From positions 1 through 32,440 of the forward strand of contig CAIKVR010000264.1 in NCBI GenBank assembly GCA_903830915.1: a stretch of 32,440 bases of DNA. The letters run 5' to 3'. The notes beneath the pieces are model-generated. The model was not told where the DNA came from, made no database searches, and was given only the letters and a program-made list of their open reading frames with translations. Shown one piece after another: positions 9,572 through 19,500 of this stretch (position 1 is the first letter of the stretch; each line of letters opens with the position of its first letter). The position numbers and the translations under genes are program-made. This stretch comes from an uncultured Bacteroidales bacterium. Its GTDB lineage: Bacteria > Bacteroidota > Bacteroidia > Bacteroidales > Paludibacteraceae.

Positions 9572-10672
9572 TTATTTTTGTTTCAATGGAACACAAACAT
9601 TACAAGTATTATTTCTGTCTATTGTACCCGCATAAGCTCCAAAAAGGAATTTCGGAATACCATTTTCAGTATAAAGACAAGGTCGTTCCAGTTGAGATAT
9701 ACTTTTTGTGCCATCTTCCCATAAGAATCTGCTACCGATTACTTTTGGATATTTACCGGGTTGCCAGTTTTTGCCATCTGTGGATTGCAACATAGCCCAG
9801 GCACCTTTATCGCCTGTAAATTTGCCAACCACATCACGCACAATTGCATAATAGGTTTTATATTGAAACCAGATATACGGATCTTCGGCTACCATCCATT
9901 CCTTTGCCCCATCTTTAAGCTCAAAAATGGGGGTAGTCTCTTTAATAAATGGCCCTGTAGGTGAATCAGCAAAAGCAACTCCAAAACGAACCTTTCCCCC
10001 ACTTTTCTTTATTCCATTTTCTACCTGTTTATATACCAAAATAGTTCTGCCTTTATCATCTACAGTTGCTGCAGGATTAGAAACCATCAACGCATCATAC
10101 GCTGTAGAGTCGGCACTCACATCCAAAACGGGTTTATCAAAACGTTTCCATTCTCCTTCAATATTTGAAGCCACAGCTACACCAATACGTTGATGATTAC
10201 GATACTCCCACCATAAAGGGTTTGCCATGGTTGTTGGAAGTTCTATTTTCACATCGGATGTAGTTCCCATATAATACAAATAATATTTACCCTTATACTG
10301 CATAACTGCAGGATTATGAGTAGAGCACCCATCCCAATATTGTCTTCCACGAGCAGGAAGCACAACTTTTAAATGTTTATACGGACCTTCGGGTTTATCT
10401 GATTTTGCCAATGCAATCTCACAATTAATCACCCAGGCATAATGACCACCCGTTTTCAACCAACGGGAATAAAGCATATAATATTTTCCATTATTCCCTT
10501 TGATTACTGAACCGCACCATATATTATAGTTATCATCAGCAAATTTATTTTTCATAGGCACAGATTGAACCATTTCACCTATATTAAGGTCTTTATTTTG
10601 TGCTTCTAGCGGAAACACTGTACTAAGAACAAAAAATAGCAATGTTGCTTTAAATAGATTTATGAAATGCAT
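9572..10672 (-). CDS. Five-bladed beta-propeller glycoside hydrolase (GH43/GH117-like), secreted
   Basis: Secreted protein of 366 residues with signal peptide 1-24 and a repeated blade pattern (KYYMLYSRW, KYYLYYMGTT, RTILVYKQ, TYYAIVRD) typical of five-bladed beta-propeller hydrolases. Candidate acidic active-site positions are the Asp before NYNIWCGS near residue 47, the Asp in STAYDALMVSNPA near 173 and the Glu in VAEDPYIW near 265. The WDGCSTHNPAV segment is conserved in related PUL proteins as I remember them. It does not show the canonical motifs I associate with GH117 (alpha-1,3-anhydro-L-galactosidase). By position, between GH86 and the SLH/GH16 protein, it is a good candidate exo-enzyme for alpha-linked L-galactose or anhydro-L-galactose ends. 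The fold is likely; family and reaction are uncertain. Confidence 0.7.
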   Translation of the reverse strand: MHFINLFKATLLFFVLSTVFPLEAQNKDLNIGEMVQSVPMKNKFADDNYNIWCGSVIKGNNGKYYMLYSRWLKTGGHYAWVINCEIALAKSDKPEGPYKHLKVVLPARGRQYWDGCSTHNPAVMQYKGKYYLYYMGTTSDVKIELPTTMANPLWWEYRNHQRIGVAVASNIEGEWKRFDKPVLDVSADSTAYDALMVSNPAATVDDKGRTILVYKQVENGIKKSGGKVRFGVAFADSPTGPFIKETTPIFELKDGAKEWMVAEDPYIWFQYKTYYAIVRDVVGKFTGDKGAWAMLQSTDGKNWQPGKYPKVIGSRFLWEDGTKSISQLERPCLYTENGIPKFLFGAYAGTIDRNNTCNVCVPLKQK

Positions 10673-10685
10673 ATATTCTTAGTTT

Positions 10686-13600
10686 TTAAATAATTATCAA
10701 CTTTAATGTTTCTTGGGCTTCGTTCATTTTTAAATTTAGCAAATATATTCCCTTCGTGAATTTCGATACGTTTACATCAATCCTATCTCTACCCGGTAAG
10801 GATTTTCTTTGTTGTTGGTAAAGTATCTTGCCTGCTAAATCGGAAATTGAAACCAACACATTTTCGATGGACATTAAAGCAGAATCTGCAATTGAAAAAA
10901 TACCATTACTTGGATTTGGAATTATTTTTAGGTTTTCAAACAATCTATACGATGTGAATCCAGTGGTAGTGTCAATCAATACTTCGCCTTGTCCGGTGCC
11001 GTAATTTCCATTGTTGTCTATCACCTTTACCGAGTATGTTCCTGTTTTTAATTGTGTTACATTTGGTATTGAGGGATTTTTCTCAGTTGAATTAAAACCA
11101 TCCGGACCACTCCATTGATAATTTGAATAAACTCCTGAACCACCTGTAACAGTGGTTGATAATTGAATTGTTCCATTCGTTTTCACAGGGCTGTTTGAAT
11201 TTACTGTAACATTTAATGCTAAAGCAGATACTGTAGAAAAAGAATAAATTGTATCCTTTACCATCGTATTCCCCATTGCATCTTTTATGTTCGATTTAAC
11301 TTTTATCTGATATTCGGAACTTTTATCTAAATTCTGATTAAATGTAATTCTAAACCGTAGTGGGGTCATTTGTTCAATTTTATAAGCTGGAACATTTCCA
11401 CTACCCGTTTTGGTAATGACTATGGTCGAAGAGTTTAAGGAAGTAAAATCAATGGCTTTATTGAACTTAAGTACCGGTGATACATTAATTGGCTGGTTAT
11501 CTGATTTTTGTGCCGGCAAACACAAATCAGTTTCCAATTCTGGCAACCAGGTAATTTCTTTATACATTCTAACCCAATCACATGCCATAAACGAACCATC
11601 AATACGATCGCGATCTAACGGACCATCGAAATAGGTAATGACCGTACTCATTAACACACCGTACGGTATGTTGGTGGTTTTTGTAGCATCTAAGTATAAT
11701 GCAGGATAATTCTTGACTTCGTAACTAATTTTCCCATCCAATCCGTAAAACAAATCTGTATCGTTTAAATATCCCGAAATGGTATGAAAATCACGTGCCA
11801 TATTCATGGGTGTGCAAAAATTATGAAAATTCTCAGGCGATTTCATAAAATAGTTATTGTTGGAAATGCCGTTGGGATAAGTCCCTTCATTGTAGTTAAA
11901 ATCGCCACCACTTGAACCAGTCCAGAATGAACTGTGAGAACCATAAGCTTTGTCAGGGTATTTATAACGAGCTTCAAAAAATCCGTAGGTTTGTTTAAAT
12001 TTAGAAGCAATATTACCGCTGCTATAAGCCACCGAATGATTATCTAAATAATTATATCCTTTAAAAACACCATCTTCCACCACACAATTTTCTCTCCATT
12101 TTGCCGAAAGTCCTTTAAAACGAACATAGCTATCTGAACCCCAGCTGTCATAGTTTAAGTTTTCACCATCAAATTCATCATTAAAAGTCATTTCCCAATC
12201 GGCTAAGTGATTTGCCGGACCCGAACCTAAAACAGATTCGTAAAATTCTTTCAATATCGTTGCAGCTTCTGCTCTTGTTGTGGCTTGTAATGAAGACAGA
12301 TTAGCACCTGCCAATACTTTTATCACAGCCATTTCCAACATTCGAGCATATGCTTCTTTGGCAAAAGACCTGACAGAATTACCACCGTTGTAATTACTCA
12401 AAATCAGGTCTGGTTTAGTTTTAAATATATTTTTTACATTGGTATATCTTCCGGAATACTCCATGGCATTAAGCATAATTTGAGCCGCCACATCTCTGGC
12501 AATATAGTTGGTCGGGTATATTCGAGTGGTATCAGGTATTCCATAAAGCAGTCCTTTCTGTCGGGCAGTGCCGATATATCCTTTAAACCAATCGGAAACT
12601 GAAACATCCGAATAGGTAGGCAAAGTAGCATCGGGCGTAAGACCCAGCATTAAAACGATAGATTGTATAAATTCTGCCCGGCTCATTGAAGCTGTAGGTG
12701 AAAAAGTGGTGGTGGTTTTGGGAAACATAAACCCTTTATTCACCATAAAACTAATTTCATGTTCGGCAGCAATTCCCTTGGTATCATCATAAATGCATTC
12801 TTTGAAATATGGATGTGCCGAAACTACCACTTGCTTAAGAATGGCACCACCCGAAATGTTTTTTTCGAGTAAAATGTCTGAGGCACGATCGAGACCGTTC
12901 ATTTGAATATATTCATCGGTTGTGCCACCGGCAAAAGTAAAAGTACCCACACTAAAGAACTGACCTTGTTGAAAATTTGTTTTACTTATAGCCACTTGTT
13001 GACTGCCATTGTTGCTGAAAACTGTAAATACCCCATCGTTTTTGGGCAGATAATAAGTGTAATAAAGTAGCTGATAACTACCCGGTTCCACCACACAAGG
13101 ATTCCAAAAATAGGGAATGGTTGTATTTCTAAGCCATAAGGCTCTTGAATAAATGGTAGAGCCAAATAACCCACTTGTTGCCACCTGATCTGTATTATTC
13201 TGAGGAGAAAAACCAATAGGGATAGAAGTAATTTTTTCCTTTTGATCCAGTGTAGCAGGATAAGCACCACTATAAAGTCCACTTGTATAAGTAGTTGGGG
13301 TTACCACAGTGCGATTCAGAATTGTACCATCAAATTTGATCGATTCAAACATCAGGCAATCTGTAAAAGTAGTATCGGTTGAATATTTGGTCAGTTTTAC
13401 ATATTCGTTTCCTGTTCCTGAAAAATCGAACTCCCCAATTTTATACCAACCTTGAGCTACTACCGGGTTATATAAATTCAAATTGGAATAAAAAAGATTT
13501 TTCAAATAAATTTTATCCACTTTCGTGTTGTGAAAAATCTCCAGGGTATCATTGGCATTCACATTGGGCTTGTAAATATATAATTGAATTTTACCTGCAT

Positions 13601-14291
13601 CCAATTTTCCCGGATTCCAGGTTGAACCTGAACCTAAAGTATTGGATTCCTTGGGTATTGCCGACAATCGGTAACCCGATTTCAGTGAATTTCGCCAGAC
13701 TCCTGTTTTGCTAAATCCGGTAGTGATTGTTTGTGTTTGCTCTGTGGAGGTTTGTGTGCGGGTTTTAGTATCATAATACAAGTCGAACCGAACCGGTAAA
13801 GCAGGAGTGAATAGTAAGCTGTTTGTGCTTACTCGTGTAAACCTGACATATTCCAACCCATTTCCAACAAAGTAATACTTCCCTAAACTATACCATGCAT
13901 CGCGGGTTGTGCTGAAATCGGCATAAAATGTACTCATCAATCCATTGTGAAACACTTCAACTTTTACATTGTTATCTATCAAAGAAACAGATCTGTTTTT
14001 ATAAACCATGATTTCTACATTGCCTGACAAAGTACCTGATGTAGTGATGCCCGAAACTGTATCTAAATCTACTGCATATTGTGCATATTCTCCGGTGGTT
14101 CTGGTAGAATTGCATTTTGAGGTACTAAGCATACTAATCATTGTACTCCAATTTGTGTTTGTTTTGTACGAACACTGTTCATACGTGCTTAAATATGTAA
14201 ACCTGCTTGCCAACCTTTCCTCTGCCTGTGTCTGTAGCACAAAAAACGAAAAAAGGGCAAACAGCAATACTATTTTAGTGGAATTGTTCAT
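10686..14291 (-). CDS. Giant secreted protein: golvesin-like x3, SLH x3, degenerate GH16, Ig/PKD, T9SS
   Basis: A 1201-residue exported protein (signal peptide 1-23), probably cell-surface glycan binding. Three N-terminal modules (about 25-172, 190-325 and 370-492) share a motif of the form W(Y/F)(S/K)xGxxxFxGxxxEY(V/I), as in WYSLGKYYFVGNGLEYV, resembling golvesin/xanthan-lyase-type binding domains. Residues about 505-688 are three S-layer-homology repeats (MSRAEFIQSIVLMLGL, IARDVAAQIMLNAM, TTRAEAATILKEFYES). Residues 695-912 are a GH16 jelly roll (SHSSFW at 785-790), but its active-site segment reads D797-F-N-Y-N-E802-G-T-Y instead of ExDxxE, so the triad is incomplete. An SbsA-type Ig domain (about 925-1020) and a PKD/SprB-like domain (1026-1108) follow. 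The last 85 residues are a T9SS type-A sorting domain (LKIIPNPSNG...GIYLLNLKMN). It is the first enzyme-type gene after susCD. The domain calls are good; function is inferred. Confidence 0.82.
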   Translation of the reverse strand: MNNSTKIVLLFALFSFFVLQTQAEERLASRFTYLSTYEQCSYKTNTNWSTMISMLSTSKCNSTRTTGEYAQYAVDLDTVSGITTSGTLSGNVEIMVYKNRSVSLIDNNVKVEVFHNGLMSTFYADFSTTRDAWYSLGKYYFVGNGLEYVRFTRVSTNSLLFTPALPVRFDLYYDTKTRTQTSTEQTQTITTGFSKTGVWRNSLKSGYRLSAIPKESNTLGSGSTWNPGKLDAGKIQLYIYKPNVNANDTLEIFHNTKVDKIYLKNLFYSNLNLYNPVVAQGWYKIGEFDFSGTGNEYVKLTKYSTDTTFTDCLMFESIKFDGTILNRTVVTPTTYTSGLYSGAYPATLDQKEKITSIPIGFSPQNNTDQVATSGLFGSTIYSRALWLRNTTIPYFWNPCVVEPGSYQLLYYTYYLPKNDGVFTVFSNNGSQQVAISKTNFQQGQFFSVGTFTFAGGTTDEYIQMNGLDRASDILLEKNISGGAILKQVVVSAHPYFKECIYDDTKGIAAEHEISFMVNKGFMFPKTTTTFSPTASMSRAEFIQSIVLMLGLTPDATLPTYSDVSVSDWFKGYIGTARQKGLLYGIPDTTRIYPTNYIARDVAAQIMLNAMEYSGRYTNVKNIFKTKPDLILSNYNGGNSVRSFAKEAYARMLEMAVIKVLAGANLSSLQATTRAEAATILKEFYESVLGSGPANHLADWEMTFNDEFDGENLNYDSWGSDSYVRFKGLSAKWRENCVVEDGVFKGYNYLDNHSVAYSSGNIASKFKQTYGFFEARYKYPDKAYGSHSSFWTGSSGGDFNYNEGTYPNGISNNNYFMKSPENFHNFCTPMNMARDFHTISGYLNDTDLFYGLDGKISYEVKNYPALYLDATKTTNIPYGVLMSTVITYFDGPLDRDRIDGSFMACDWVRMYKEITWLPELETDLCLPAQKSDNQPINVSPVLKFNKAIDFTSLNSSTIVITKTGSGNVPAYKIEQMTPLRFRITFNQNLDKSSEYQIKVKSNIKDAMGNTMVKDTIYSFSTVSALALNVTVNSNSPVKTNGTIQLSTTVTGGSGVYSNYQWSGPDGFNSTEKNPSIPNVTQLKTGTYSVKVIDNNGNYGTGQGEVLIDTTTGFTSYRLFENLKIIPNPSNGIFSIADSALMSIENVLVSISDLAGKILYQQQRKSLPGRDRIDVNVSKFTKGIYLLNLKMNEAQETLKLIII

Positions 14292-14424
14292 GGATTTTTA
14301 ATAATTTTTAGATTGAGTTGGAATCAACTTTATATTAAATAATTGATTCTTGCATTTCTGTTTTTTCATTAATTCTCAAAAAAACAGTTGTTTCTTTCAA
14401 AGCATTATGTATTATTCAATGCTC

Positions 14425-14958
14425 TTATTTTACTTGTTTTACCTCAGACAACTTAACATCGTCTACAAAATATTCCCCTTTAACAAATTCTAACATAAAT
14501 TTGGCTTCCGGTATATCTACACCATCAAACTCATATTTAAACGTGGTCCATTCTCCTACTGGTAAGTTGTCTGTTTTTTTTGTTTTCAGAACAAACGGAT
14601 TCTCCTTCTTAAATCCGGCAACATGATATATTGTCAATTGAACTGCACCTCCTTTGGTTATTACTTTCATCATAAATTCAAGGGAGTATTTTTTGCCACT
14701 TTCTACTTTAAACACTACTTTATCGGGAGTACTTGTATATAACTTACATCTGGTTTCTCCCATAGATAATTTGAGCCCAAACTTGCTATTGTTAGCGGCC
14801 TCAGAACAAACGGAAACCTTTTCTTTGTCTTCTCCAAACACAGACCAACCTTTCATTGTGCCCAATTCAAAATCAGCGTTTAATTTTAAAAGATTTTCTT
14901 GTGCGCGAACACCCAAAACTGAACTTAAAGTCAGTAAAATAATCATTAGTTTTTTCAT
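14425..14958 (-). CDS. Small secreted CenC-like carbohydrate-binding protein
   Basis: A 177-residue protein with signal peptide MKKLMIILLTLSSVLGVRA and a single beta-sandwich of the CenC (CBM4/9/22-like) type. It opens NLLKLNADFELGTMKGWSVF, has a central aromatic-rich strand pair (GKKYSLEFMMKV, GEWTTFKYEFDG) and closes EYFVDDVKLSEV. The same fold is the middle module of the GH16 enzyme in this operon. It lies 33 bases downstream of susD, the slot where PULs often place SusE/SusF-like surface glycan-binding proteins. I see no lipobox cysteine, so it may be periplasmic or secreted rather than lipid-anchored. Binding of the target galactan is inferred from position and fold. Confidence 0.8.
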   Translation of the reverse strand: MKKLMIILLTLSSVLGVRAQENLLKLNADFELGTMKGWSVFGEDKEKVSVCSEAANNSKFGLKLSMGETRCKLYTSTPDKVVFKVESGKKYSLEFMMKVITKGGAVQLTIYHVAGFKKENPFVLKTKKTDNLPVGEWTTFKYEFDGVDIPEAKFMLEFVKGEYFVDDVKLSEVKQVK

Positions 14959-14991
14959 GATAATTGTTGTTTTAATTGTTAATTTATATTA

Positions 14992-16548
14992 TTACTCGTA
15001 TCCCGGATTTTGTCCTCCGAAGTTCGGATTATTGATAATTTCTGCTGCTGGAATAGGGAACAGATTTTGGTTATTTCCGATATAATTTAAATTGTCCAAA
15101 GTATAAGTCGGATAGTTTTGATGTACCAAATGATTTTTAATAGTCTCAGGGAAAATGTTCCAACGAACTAAATCACACCATCGATGTCCTTCGTAACAGA
15201 GTTCTCTTCTACGTTCTTTATGAATTATATCCCGTAGAATATTTTGGTCTGTGTATGTAAGACTACCCACACCCGCTCTGCCTCTAAGTAAGTTGATGTA
15301 CATCAAAGCACTGTCCATTTTAGCCTGTCCGCCCACTTCGGCAAGTGCTTCGGCAGCCATTAATACTACTTCGGTATAACGGATATGCGGATAATCATTT
15401 CTGGAATCTGTCGAACCCTTTGCAATATCAATATATTTTGCATATACAGGAGTTCCGGTACCGGTATCAATATCTGTATGATTAGTGCCACTACGTCTTT
15501 TGATAAAGGCTTTTCTTCTTAAATCGGTAATTTCATAAAGCCCGGTCGAGTCGTATTTATTGTAGTCAATATTTGTAGTTGAACCCGAAGTAAATACTTT
15601 CGTGGAGGTTTTCCACATTTCTTTAGTAGGTATTAAGTTTCCGCTCCAGCTATACATTCGTGTAAAATACCAGCCTGTCTGGGTTAATCCGTTCGTACCG
15701 GAAGTGTACCAAATAGCTTCTGTATTTGCGGCTTTCTTTTCTACATCGAAGATATCTGCCAGATTAGGCATTAAGTCATAGCCATATTTGGCTTTATTTA
15801 CAATCACTTCATTCAGTTTGTCAGCCGCCAACTGCCATTTATCTGTTTGTTGTAAGGGATAACCTGCCATAGTCAAATAAACTTTTCCAAGCAATGCTTT
15901 TGCAGCTCCCGCAGTAGCTCGTCCACCATTTAGAGGATCAGTATAACTATATTTATCATCTAAATTTTGTTCGGCATACTTTAAGTCTTCAATAATTTGA
16001 TCATACACCTGCTGTACCGTAGCTCTTGGCTGATACAAAGAAGCAGGATCACCATTTGTAGCTTTAATCTTTAAGGGTACTCCACCAAACCATCTCACTA
16101 ATCTGAAGTATTGAAATGCTCTTAAAAAACGGGCTTCACCATAAATGCGGTATTTGAGTGAATCAGTTACACCTTCGTTCACATAATCAAGTACTACATT
16201 TGCCCTATTAATACAATTGTAGCAATAAAACCACTGATTTTTAAGAAAATTGTGTTTGGAGTTATAAACTAATAAATCCATTTCAATTCGCTCACCAACT
16301 GTTGTACCTGTATAAGTAACATCGTCTGTTGTAAGCTCATTCATCCACATAAAGTCCAAATTAACAACCTCCTGCCGCATAGCACCATAAGCAGCATTAA
16401 TTGCACCTATGGCATTATCATTATTTTTGTAAAAATTTGTTTCAGCTATGTAGCTTTTAGGGTCTTCATCTAAAAAAGTATTACAGGATTGGACAAAAAA
16501 AGCAAATACATATAGCACGGGAATTATATATTTTGTTTTCATATTCAT
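14992..16548 (-). CDS. susD: SusD/RagB-family surface glycan-binding lipoprotein
   Basis: Outer-membrane lipoprotein that captures oligosaccharide and forms the lid of the SusC transporter. The lipobox FFVQSC places the lipidated Cys at residue 22, followed by NTFLDEDPKS, the standard start of mature SusD proteins. The N-terminal TPR-like region is visible (EARFLRAFQYFRLVRWFGGVPL, TAGAAKALLGKVYLTMAGYP), as is the C-terminal signature ERRRELCYEGHRWCDLVRW. It ends FPIPAAEIINNPNFGGQNPGYE, a very typical SusD terminus. It is 518 residues long, as expected. The second Met at residue 3 is an equally good start. It begins 6 bases after the susC stop, so the pair is surely co-transcribed. Confidence 0.97.
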   Translation of the reverse strand: MNMKTKYIIPVLYVFAFFVQSCNTFLDEDPKSYIAETNFYKNNDNAIGAINAAYGAMRQEVVNLDFMWMNELTTDDVTYTGTTVGERIEMDLLVYNSKHNFLKNQWFYCYNCINRANVVLDYVNEGVTDSLKYRIYGEARFLRAFQYFRLVRWFGGVPLKIKATNGDPASLYQPRATVQQVYDQIIEDLKYAEQNLDDKYSYTDPLNGGRATAGAAKALLGKVYLTMAGYPLQQTDKWQLAADKLNEVIVNKAKYGYDLMPNLADIFDVEKKAANTEAIWYTSGTNGLTQTGWYFTRMYSWSGNLIPTKEMWKTSTKVFTSGSTTNIDYNKYDSTGLYEITDLRRKAFIKRRSGTNHTDIDTGTGTPVYAKYIDIAKGSTDSRNDYPHIRYTEVVLMAAEALAEVGGQAKMDSALMYINLLRGRAGVGSLTYTDQNILRDIIHKERRRELCYEGHRWCDLVRWNIFPETIKNHLVHQNYPTYTLDNLNYIGNNQNLFPIPAAEIINNPNFGGQNPGYE

Positions 16549-16554
16549 CGGTAT

Positions 16555-19500
16555 TTAAAAATTAAAGTTTACACCAAATTTAAAACTTCGAGCTAAAGGA
16601 TAAGAACCTGAATCTATTCCTCTTGCTAATCCAGTTGAAGTAGACTCTGCATTTGGTCCAGTATAGTTTGTTATTGTGAATGGATTCTGAACATTGGCAA
16701 AAAGGTGTATGGAAGTCATATATAATTTTTGAACAATCCCTTTAGGAAGTGTATATCCTACTGCAATTTCTTTGCATCGGATAAAAGAGCCATCTTCAAC
16801 AATTAAATCGGAGAGTTCTCTAACATCTACCGTAGAACCGGCAACCTGATAATGAGTTATACTGTTATTTTCTGTTATTCTTGTCACAGTTGCTTCATCC
16901 ATATCAGGGGTGATATTAATATATCGGTTATCATAATCTTTTTGATTAACATTTCTCTCGCCACTCATGTTTGCAAAATTGGTCGAGAACTGATTCACAA
17001 TTTTATTTCCGTAAGAGAAAGTAAAAAACGCTGAGATATCGATATTATAAAAACTAAAAGAATTATTGAAACCACCGGTGAATATTGGTAAAGCATTTCC
17101 CAGCAAAACTCGATCATTATCGTTTAGCACGCCATCTCCATTTTGGTCTTTATATCTTCTATAGCCTTCTTTTACTCCGGGTTGAAATTGGGTAGGTTTT
17201 GTGGCAAGCGACTCTGCATTCCAAACTGGCAAAGTTTCATAGCCCATAATATCTCCAATCGATTTGCCTGCTTCTAACAAAGTAAGGTAAGTGGCAATTG
17301 TACCTGTGGCGGGGATAGGTACAGAATAACCTTCTACTCCGGTAAGTTTTTCAACCCTGTTTTTATTCCAACCTATATTAAAATCAGTTTTCCATGAAAA
17401 TTTTTTGGTTTGAATATTTACAGTTGAAAGTGATAGTTCAAGACCTCTGTTGGATATTTCTCCAATATTGGTCGACATATTTTTAAAACCTGTACTCCAG
17501 GGTAATTCTACATTATAAAGTAAATTGGAGGTATAGCGGTTGTAAACTTCAGCAGTGAAAATTATCCGATTTTTAAACAACGAAATGTCTATACCTGCAT
17601 TGGCTTGTTCGGTTTGCTCCCAGGTTAGTTCTTTATTGGGAACACCTTTTGGTGCATATCCAATATTTACCACCCCTCCAAAGGAAGTATTGTATTTATT
17701 ATTGGCATCTTTGTCACCGGCTCCCAATAAAGCCAATGTATTGTATGAATCAACCGCCTGATTACCGGTAACTCCATAACTTGCCCGAAGTTTAAAATCT
17801 GAAACAAATGTCAGGTCTTCCATGAATTTTTCTTTTGAAACCCGCCATGAAACTGCGCCTGATGGAAAAAACCCAAATCGATGTCCTTCAGCAAATTTAG
17901 ATGAGCCATCATATCTTCCCGAAAGTGTAATGTAGTATTTATAATTATAATGATAATTAATTCGACCAAGTAATGACAATAGTTGATTTCCGCTGTAAAA
18001 GCTATTGGGCGATTGTAATAATGATCCGGCTTCAATAAGATAAGGTCCGGTAATATCCTGAGTAAATCCTTGAGTGGATGTACTAAACGTTTTAACTTCA
18101 TATTTTTCAGCAGTAGCACCCAATACACCGTTTATATAGTGTTTGCCAAAATTATTTGTATAGTTAATTGTACTTTCATATAGCATCTTCAAACTTTCGC
18201 TATTACCCAAATAGGCCATCCCTTTCCATGTAGAGACGACAGGAACTGTAGTTGGTCTATAATTTTCAACTAAACCATTAGAGGAAGTAACACCTAATCG
18301 GGCATTTAAAGTTAGTTGTTTATTGATAGTATAACTTAATGAGGAATTTGCCAAAATCTGCGTAGTCGTGTTATTATTCGTATAATCTAACAATTGTGCC
18401 AAAGGATTATGAAAACCATAAATATTGGTATTGATGTTGGATAAGACCGATGAATAATACCGCTCTTTATAATATATGGTTCCCCAATCCAGATCTGAGA
18501 TTATTTTATCGCCATACATATAGTTGTTTAATATGTTATATGTTCCATCGGGATTAATCAACGGTGCAGTAGGAGCCCATGCTGCCGCACTATACAGAAA
18601 GCTACCCCCAAAAGAACCAACACTGGTTCCATTCTGTGTTGTTCTCGTTAATGTGATACTATTACTTAATTTTAATTTTGGAGTGATTTCAATATCATAA
18701 TTAAATTTAGCATTATACCTGTCTAATTGTGAATTCAGAATAACACCTTGTTGATTAAAATACTGCGCCGATATATAATACTTTGATGTTTTTGTTCCAC
18801 CTGAAAGTGTGATATTCAAATCCTTGGTCTGACCGGTTCTGGAAACTTCTGCCTGATGATTGTAATTAGGTATGGATGCCAACTCATCTGCAGTAAACGG
18901 AGGTACATAACTGGGGTCGGTTGGATTAGTTGAACGATTATACTTACATTCATTTACAAAATGAGCATAATCAGATGCATTTAAAACATCAATTTGTTTT
19001 TGAGGATTTGATAGACCATGTGAATAGTTAATTGAAATTTTTGGTTTACCTTCGGTTCCTTGCTTGGTGGTAATAAGTACAACTCCATTGGCCCCCCGCG
19101 AGCCATAAATTGCAGTAGCTGATGCATCTTTCAATATTTCAATACTGGCTATGTCATTTGGATTTATACCTGCAATTGGGCTCGTTGAAGTTCCTGGCGC
19201 AAATGTACTTCCACCTGTAATTTGAGGGACATCAAAAGGGATTCCATCTATTACATACAATGGCTCTGTAGAATAGTTGAGCGATGCTCCTCCACGAATC
19301 TCAATACTCAATCCAGCTCCCGGTTCTCCTGAGTTCTCATTAACAACAACACCTGCCACTTTACCTCCTATGGCTTGTTGCAGATTAGAATATGATTTTT
19401 CTTCAATATTCCCCAATTTAACTGAACCAACCGATCCTGTCAAGTCCGACTTTTTCATGGTGCCATAGCCTACAACCACTACTTCATCCATCATTTTAGA

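Noticed and set aside
9572-10672. Assignment of the beta-propeller protein to GH117
   Set aside because: The locus makes it tempting, but the motifs that I associate with GH117 are not visible; only a general propeller call is supported.
14330-14424. Hairpins (CTGTTTTTT...AAAAAAACAG and AGCATT...AATGCT) between the CenC-like gene and the SLH/GH16 gene
   Set aside because: They are almost purely A/T, with long loops or short stems; neither a terminator nor an attenuator can be supported.
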